From Erysipelotrichaceae bacterium 66202529 (lineage in GTDB: Bacteria; Bacillota_I; Bacilli_A; Erysipelotrichales; Erysipelotrichaceae): a DNA stretch of 64,000 bases. The stretch lies in assembly GCA_017161075.1 (NCBI GenBank), contig CP046174.1, forward strand, positions 1,302,001 through 1,366,000, read 5' to 3'. Below, piece by piece: positions 59,559 to 64,000 of the stretch; within the stretch, counting starts at the first letter, position 1, and each line of letters opens with the position of its first letter. Made by a program: the position numbers and the translations under genes. Below the pieces are notes generated by a model that ran no database searches, had not been told where the DNA came from, and was given only the letters and a program-made list of their open reading frames with translations.

Positions 59559-62489
59559 TTATCCCTCCCTTTCTTCCATGGCTGCCAGCAGGGAGCGGCA
59601 GCGAATCTTTACTGCACCGAGGTTGTCAACCTCATCGATTTTGATCTGCGTATACAGCTTGCCGTTATCCCGCAGGATATCCTTTACCTCATCCGTGGTA
59701 ATCGCGTCAATGCCGCAGCCAAAGCTGACGAGCTGTATCATTTCCATATGCTCCTGATGTGCCACATACTGTGCGGCGTTGTACATACGGGAATGGAACG
59801 TCCACTGATTTAGTACATGGACACTTGGTAATACAGGCTGTTTTTCAATACTGTCCTCACTGATGACAACAAAGCCTAAATCGTTCATCAGCCGGTGAAT
59901 TCCATGATTGATCTGCGGATCAATATGATATGGACGACCGGCAAGCACCACGACATTGCGATGATTGCGCCGTGCAAATTCAACAGCATTGCGCCCTTCT
60001 TCCTTAACGCGGTCTTTGAACTGCTGATAGGCAAAGTAAGCATGATTGCTGGCAGCCTGCACATCCTTAAACGGTATATCCATGCTCTCGGATTGGAAAT
60101 ATTCAAACATCTTCTGATCAAAGATATTCTTATCCTCCAGATAAACATACGGATATAGGAAATTCACATCCCTGACATCCATATTACCCTCGATAACCTC
60201 TGGATAATAGGCAACGACCGGACAGTTGAAGTGATTATCTCCCATTTCCTCATTGACGTTGTAGGTCATACACGGATAGAAAATCGTTTTCAAGCCCTTA
60301 TTGATCAGGGACTGGATGTGACCGTGCACCAGCTTTGCAGGATAACAGATAGTGTCACTTGGAATCGTATGCTGTCCTAAGGAATACAGCGCCTTGCTGG
60401 AGCGGTCACTCAATACAACCTCATAGCCCAGATTGGTAAAGAAGGAATGCCAGAAAGGAAGATTGTCATACATGTTCAATACAAGCGGTATGCCGATTTT
60501 TCCACGGATACCGGGTACACCCTTCAGCTTAATCAGCTCCTCATATTTATAATCATACAGGTTTGGCAGCTTATCCCGGTTGACCTTTCCAGTTACCGGA
60601 CGCTCGCATTTATTTCCTGCAATGTGCTTTCTGCCATCCGCAAAGGTGTTTACCGTCAGGTTGCAGTGATTGGTACACAGGGCACAGTTGAAGGCCTGGG
60701 ATGTGTGCGTAAAGCTTTTTACATCCTCCTTGCTTAAAATCGTGGATGAAGCTGCGCCCTTTTCCTTCGCGATCAGTGCAGCGCCGTATGCCCCCATTAA
60801 ATGAGAGATACTTGGGCGGATCACATTCCTTCCCAATTCCAGCTCAAAGCTTCGCAAAACAGTATCGTTTAGGAAGGTTCCTCCCTGTACGACGATCTGT
60901 TTTCCGATATCATCCGGACTCTTGGCACGGATGACCTTATACAATGCATTTTTTACGACACTCATGCACAAGCCGGCAGAGATATCCTCCATGCTGGCAC
61001 CGTTTTTCTGTGCCTGCTTCACACTGGAATTCATGAACACCGTACAGCGTGTTCCCAGATCGACCGGATGCTTTCCGGATAACCCCATTTTAGCAAATTC
61101 CTGAATATCATAGCCCATGCTTCGGGCAAACGTTTCAATAAAGCTGCCGCAGCCGCTGGAGCAGGCTTCATTTAACAAAATATCATCAATCGTATGATCC
61201 CGGATACGGAAGCATTTCATATCCTGTCCACCAATATCAATGATGAAGTCCACCTGCGGGTTAAAATGACGGGCCGCATGATAATGGGCAATCGTTTCCA
61301 CAACACCGATATCCAGATGGAAGGCATGCTTCATCAGCTCCTCACCATAGCCGGTTACGGCACTGTGAACGATTTGGATGCGGTCTTCCATCAGCTCATA
61401 AATTTTCATGAGCTCCTTTTGTACGACATCCACCGGATTTCCAAGATTGTTCGCATAGCTTTCATACAGGATTTTGCACTGCTCGTCAATCAGTACCAGC
61501 TTAGTCGTTGTGCTTCCGGCATCAATTCCCAAAAAGGCCTTTCCTTTATAGGTATGGATATCGCTGCGGTCCACCTTTGCGCTGGTATGCCGCTTTTTAA
61601 ATTCCTCATATTCCTGGTCATTTTCAAACAGCGGGGGGAGTCCGGCCGTCTGTACCTTTTTGGCAGCCATCCTCTCCATTCTTTCAAGCAGCTCCTCATA
61701 AGAGAAATCCGTTGTTTCGTTTGCGGCATAAACGGCGCTTCCCAGGGCGACAAAATAAGGGGCAAGCTCAGGGAAATTGGCCTGTGCATCACTGAGCTGG
61801 AGCGTTTCCTTAAAGCGCTCCTGCAGTCCCTTTAAGAAATGTAAGGGGCCTCCCAGAAACAGGACGTTTCCTTCAATATTTCTTCCCTGTGCCAGCCCGG
61901 CGATACTCTGATCGACTACCGCCTGAAAGATACTGGCCGCAAGGTTTGATTTTTCACATCCCTGATTGATCAGGGGCTGTACATCACTTTTCGCAAACAC
62001 ACCACAGCGTGATGCAATCGGATACAGCGTCGTATGCTCCAGTGACAGCTGATCCATCGTCTCCAGATCGACATCCAGCAGGGTAGCCATCTGGTCAATA
62101 AACGCTCCGGTACCTCCGGCACAGGTAGAATTCATCCGTTCCTCCAATGTTCCCTGCAGGAAGATGATTTTGGCATCCTCACCGCCAAGCTCTATGACGA
62201 CATCGCTAGCCGGATAGTATTTACGAACAGCCTGTGCTGTTGCGAATACCTCCTGTACGAAAGGAAACCCTGCATCATCCGCGATGCCCAGACCGGCGCT
62301 TCCGGTAATGGCAAGCGAGATTCTTTGTCCCTGTAAAAGCTCCTTCAGCTCCCTCAGCTTGGAAACACTCATTTCCCTTACTTTGGATTTATGGCGTTCA
62401 TAGCTCTTGTATACGATCTCATCGTGATCGTTTAGCACAAGCGCCTTCAGGGTTGTTGAACCTACATCTATTCCCAGTTTATATGTCAT
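59559..62489 (-). CDS. 2-hydroxyacyl-CoA dehydratase activase-type ATPase, duplicated BadF domain
   Basis: A 976-residue protein with two ASKHA ATPase domains of the BadF/BcrA/HgdC family. Domain 1 has GIDVGSTTLK, TGSAGLGIADD and STCAGGTGAFIDQMA; domain 2 (from about 310) has GIDAGSTTTKLVLID, TGYGEELM, DIGGQDMKCF and EACSSGCGSFIETFA, where Cys residues hold the bridging 4Fe-4S cluster. A DUF2229-type region (about 650-970) with VPGIRGKIGIPLVLNMYDNLPFW follows. Such activases inject electrons into dehydratases at the cost of ATP. No dehydratase subunits HgdAB are adjacent, so the target is unknown. It is one gene with TetR and the 58252 product. Confidence 0.85.
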   Translation of the reverse strand: MTYKLGIDVGSTTLKALVLNDHDEIVYKSYERHKSKVREMSVSKLRELKELLQGQRISLAITGSAGLGIADDAGFPFVQEVFATAQAVRKYYPASDVVIELGGEDAKIIFLQGTLEERMNSTCAGGTGAFIDQMATLLDVDLETMDQLSLEHTTLYPIASRCGVFAKSDVQPLINQGCEKSNLAASIFQAVVDQSIAGLAQGRNIEGNVLFLGGPLHFLKGLQERFKETLQLSDAQANFPELAPYFVALGSAVYAANETTDFSYEELLERMERMAAKKVQTAGLPPLFENDQEYEEFKKRHTSAKVDRSDIHTYKGKAFLGIDAGSTTTKLVLIDEQCKILYESYANNLGNPVDVVQKELMKIYELMEDRIQIVHSAVTGYGEELMKHAFHLDIGVVETIAHYHAARHFNPQVDFIIDIGGQDMKCFRIRDHTIDDILLNEACSSGCGSFIETFARSMGYDIQEFAKMGLSGKHPVDLGTRCTVFMNSSVKQAQKNGASMEDISAGLCMSVVKNALYKVIRAKSPDDIGKQIVVQGGTFLNDTVLRSFELELGRNVIRPSISHLMGAYGAALIAKEKGAASSTILSKEDVKSFTHTSQAFNCALCTNHCNLTVNTFADGRKHIAGNKCERPVTGKVNRDKLPNLYDYKYEELIKLKGVPGIRGKIGIPLVLNMYDNLPFWHSFFTNLGYEVVLSDRSSKALYSLGQHTIPSDTICYPAKLVHGHIQSLINKGLKTIFYPCMTYNVNEEMGDNHFNCPVVAYYPEVIEGNMDVRDVNFLYPYVYLEDKNIFDQKMFEYFQSESMDIPFKDVQAASNHAYFAYQQFKDRVKEEGRNAVEFARRNHRNVVVLAGRPYHIDPQINHGIHRLMNDLGFVVISEDSIEKQPVLPSVHVLNQWTFHSRMYNAAQYVAHQEHMEMIQLVSFGCGIDAITTDEVKDILRDNGKLYTQIKIDEVDNLGAVKIRCRSLLAAMEEREG

Positions 62490-62492
62490 AGG

Positions 62493-63074
62493 TTACTCCT
62501 TTCTCTCAAGCATTTTGAACATCGTTTCCCGCAATTCCGGAAGGATTTCCTCAATGGAATCCGGCTGTTCAAAAAAGATTGCATTGTAACAGACGAAACC
62601 GATAATCTCCATCAGCATTAAAAAGCGATTCAGTGCTTTCTTTTCCGATTCATTCTCGCGCTGCAGCAGCCTGAGAAAATCCGGCATGCGTTCTATATGG
62701 GTAAAGACCATATTGCGATGTTCCTTTGTATCTAATATAGAAGCAATGTTTTTCTGAACCGTACGAAGCAGCTTCGGATGCTGGATATAATAGGAGATCA
62801 GCTCATCGATAAAGGTGCGCTTCCAGCATGTATGCTGTGCTTTTGCTGTTTCGTAGGAGCGGTTAAGAATATCGTTCATGAGACAGCCGTGCTGTTTGGT
62901 GAGAATCTGAGATATCAGCTCCTTCTTATCCTTATAGTATACATAGAACGTCCCTTTTGCGACATTTGCGCGTTTGACAATTTCATTGACGGAGGTTCCT
63001 TCCACTCCCTGCTCATGAAACAGAGCGATGGCGGCATCCTGAATGCGTGATCGTTTATTTACGGTTTCTTCCAC
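62493..63074 (-). CDS. TetR-family transcriptional regulator
   Basis: A 193-residue regulator with the N-terminal HTH RIQDAAIALFHEQGVEGTSVNEIVKRANVAKGTFYVYYKDKKELI. The start is taken as GTG 63074 (VEETVNKRSR), because AAAGGAAG lies at correct distance and the promoter's start point near 63099 leaves almost no leader for the ATG at 63095. It lies 3 bases before the activase gene and probably represses the whole operon through the palindrome in its promoter. The ligand is unknown. Confidence 0.85.
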   Translation of the reverse strand: MEETVNKRSRIQDAAIALFHEQGVEGTSVNEIVKRANVAKGTFYVYYKDKKELISQILTKQHGCLMNDILNRSYETAKAQHTCWKRTFIDELISYYIQHPKLLRTVQKNIASILDTKEHRNMVFTHIERMPDFLRLLQRENESEKKALNRFLMLMEIIGFVCYNAIFFEQPDSIEEILPELRETMFKMLERKE

Positions 63075-63105
63075 AAAAACACTTCCTTTATTCATACATT
63101 TGTAT

Positions 63106-63134
63106 AGTTTATACCCATAATGACCGGCGGTCAA
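63106..63134 (-). promoter_or_regulatory. promoter with TetR operator
   Basis: On the minus strand TTGACC (63129-63134) and TAAACT (63106-63111) are 17 bases apart. TGACCG-C-CGGTCA (63121-63133) is a perfect 13-base palindrome overlapping the -35, the expected place for a TetR repressor. Confidence 0.65.
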
Positions 63135-63224
63135 TAGATTTGCATCTTTTTTCAGACAGAATTCAGAAAAGAGCACATCTTGTCGAATGTGTAACCGTTT
63201 TCTTCAAAATAATAAAACTATCTC

Positions 63225-63276
63225 TTTACAACATAACAATGTTACGATATAATGGTGATGTAATAAAACAATGTTA
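63225..63276 (+). promoter_or_regulatory. promoter with two operators for YhbD-like gene
   Basis: TTTACA (63225-63230) and TATAAT (63248-63253) are 17 bases apart. The palindrome TAACAATGTTA (63234-63244) lies in the spacer and a second copy AACAATGTTA (63267-63276) follows the start point. Both are probable binding sites of the encoded HTH protein. Confidence 0.65.
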
Positions 63277-63292
63277 CAAAAGAGGTAGTAAA

Positions 63293-63946
63293 ATGGAAAT
63301 ATCCAAAAAGGAATTATTGAAGACAACCGGGATATCCTATGGACAGCTGTATCGCTGGAAACGGGAGGGTCTGATTCCGGAGGAATGGTTTGTAAAGCGC
63401 TCCAGTCCAACGGGGCAGGAAACCTTTTTCCCGCAGGACAAGATTCTCAAACGCATTCATGCCATACAGCAGTTAAAGGACAGCTATTCGCTGGAGGAGC
63501 TGGCGAATATTCTGACACCGGAGGTCAGTAACCGTCTGTTTTCAGAGGAGGATCTGGAGCATTTCGATGAGCTGGATGTCGATGTGGCTGCGGATTTTAT
63601 GGATGCGATGAACAAGGACAGCTTTGTTTTCCTGGAGGTGCTGGTCATGATTGCCTTATCCCAGGCGATGTATGAAACAACGATTTCCCCTGAGGAACGT
63701 ACACGTGCCATCGTATTTCTCAGCAAAAAAATGGAGCTGCTGCACAGTGCGGACTATGTACTGGAGCTGCTGCAGGCAGAGGACAGAATGTATGTGCTGT
63801 TGAAAAAGGAAGGCAGTGATGTATTTGTGGATGATGCATTAGGTGTTGTCAGAAGTATACATTTGAATGAATTAAACAATGCGATTAAGCTGAAATATAA
63901 GGAAACCTTTCAGTTTACGTTCGATGAAGAGGAGATGAGGACATGA
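63293..63946 (+). CDS. DUF4004 (YhbD-like) MerR-type HTH protein
   Basis: A 217-residue protein. The N-terminus MEISKKELLKTTGISYGQLYRWKREGLIPEEWF is a MerR-like HTH with a typical wing GLIPxxWF, followed by PQDKILKRIHAIQQLKDSYSLEELAN. The rest is acidic and helical. This matches the YhbD family (DUF4004), first gene of yhbDEF-like operons. Two copies of an inverted repeat in its promoter suggest autoregulation. AAAGAGG precedes ATG 63293. It overlaps the next gene by 4 bases. Confidence 0.82.
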   Translation: MEISKKELLKTTGISYGQLYRWKREGLIPEEWFVKRSSPTGQETFFPQDKILKRIHAIQQLKDSYSLEELANILTPEVSNRLFSEEDLEHFDELDVDVAADFMDAMNKDSFVFLEVLVMIALSQAMYETTISPEERTRAIVFLSKKMELLHSADYVLELLQAEDRMYVLLKKEGSDVFVDDALGVVRSIHLNELNNAIKLKYKETFQFTFDEEEMRT

Positions 63947-64000
63947 TGACATATCGCGTAAAACGAATTTTGTGGGGACTGGTGTTTGTGGCTATCGGTA
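63943..64000 (+). CDS. membrane protein, 5' part only
   Basis: ATG 63943 overlaps the preceding stop codon in ATGA and opens MMTYRVKRILWGLVFVAIG, running off the window. The residues resemble the first helix of YhbE- or LiaF-type membrane proteins with the pattern RxxWGxxxIxIG. The assignment is tentative because only 19 codons are visible. Confidence 0.6.
   Translation, partial: MMTYRVKRILWGLVFVAIG

Overview
The window looks like a chromosome segment of a low-to-moderate G+C Firmicute. The gene set and style (strong AGGAGG ribosome binding sites, a reverse rubrerythrin, a flavoprotein-rubredoxin, CoA-dehydratase-type activases, a sortase-anchored surface protein, AAA-ATPase/PD-(D/E)XK genes) best fit an anaerobic gut member of the Erysipelotrichia such as [Clostridium] innocuum. 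The species is inference from general familiarity; no search was run. No rRNA, tRNA, CRISPR array or complete insertion sequence was seen.

Layout. 1-1050: end of a small membrane-protein gene and a decayed transposase. 1051-3253: glycosylasparaginase, VOC protein, nitroreductase. 3606-8232: two membrane-anchored peptidoglycan deacetylases, one inside a lysozyme-response operon sigV-rsiV-pdaV with an ECF-type promoter. 8354-9053: flavin reductase-rubredoxin fusion with a PerR-like palindrome. 9961-13550: a minus-strand cluster (AI-2E-family exporter, CDP-alcohol phosphatidyltransferase, CmpB-like membrane protein, HAD phosphatase, MarR). 13668-16714: a 34-residue ORF with its own promoter and a terminator overlapping its stop codon, then an ankyrin protein and an EF-G paralogue; this looks like leader-peptide attenuation. 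16771-24464: nagA, a large cell-wall anchored protein, a P1-family peptidase, an ECF transporter S component and small genes. 26315-30876: the oxidative pentose phosphate operon pgl-gnd-zwf-rpiA. 30883-32375: divergent DUF4865/LysR pair.

32686-39567: a YtrA-type GntR regulator and an ABC transporter whose two permeases alternate with three related exported proteins; the same 22-bp operator lies before the regulator and before the transporter. 39780-46646: DUF1836, ParB-like and TIGR02206-type proteins, rubrerythrin, an FtsX-like permease fused to an ABC domain with no catalytic motifs, and an rRNA m5C methyltransferase. 49203-55829: ABC-F protein, FUSC-family protein, EAL protein, uracil-DNA glycosylase. 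58252-63134: TetR plus two activase-family proteins. 63225-64000: a YhbD-like regulator and the start of a membrane protein.

The most unusual signal is in two AAA-ATPase/PD-(D/E)XK genes (47010-48758 and 56243-57908). They are interrupted four times by precise short insertions of 53, 20, 20 and 19 bp. Each changes the reading frame, and exact removal of each restores a full-length canonical protein (551 and 548 residues). The three 19-20 bp insertions are one sequence family (GGCRRTGCCC followed by about 6 variable bases and GGYG), one of them in inverted orientation. I saw no such insertion in the other genes. This could be a mobile micro-element, decay of a target-prone family, or something removed or skipped during expression.
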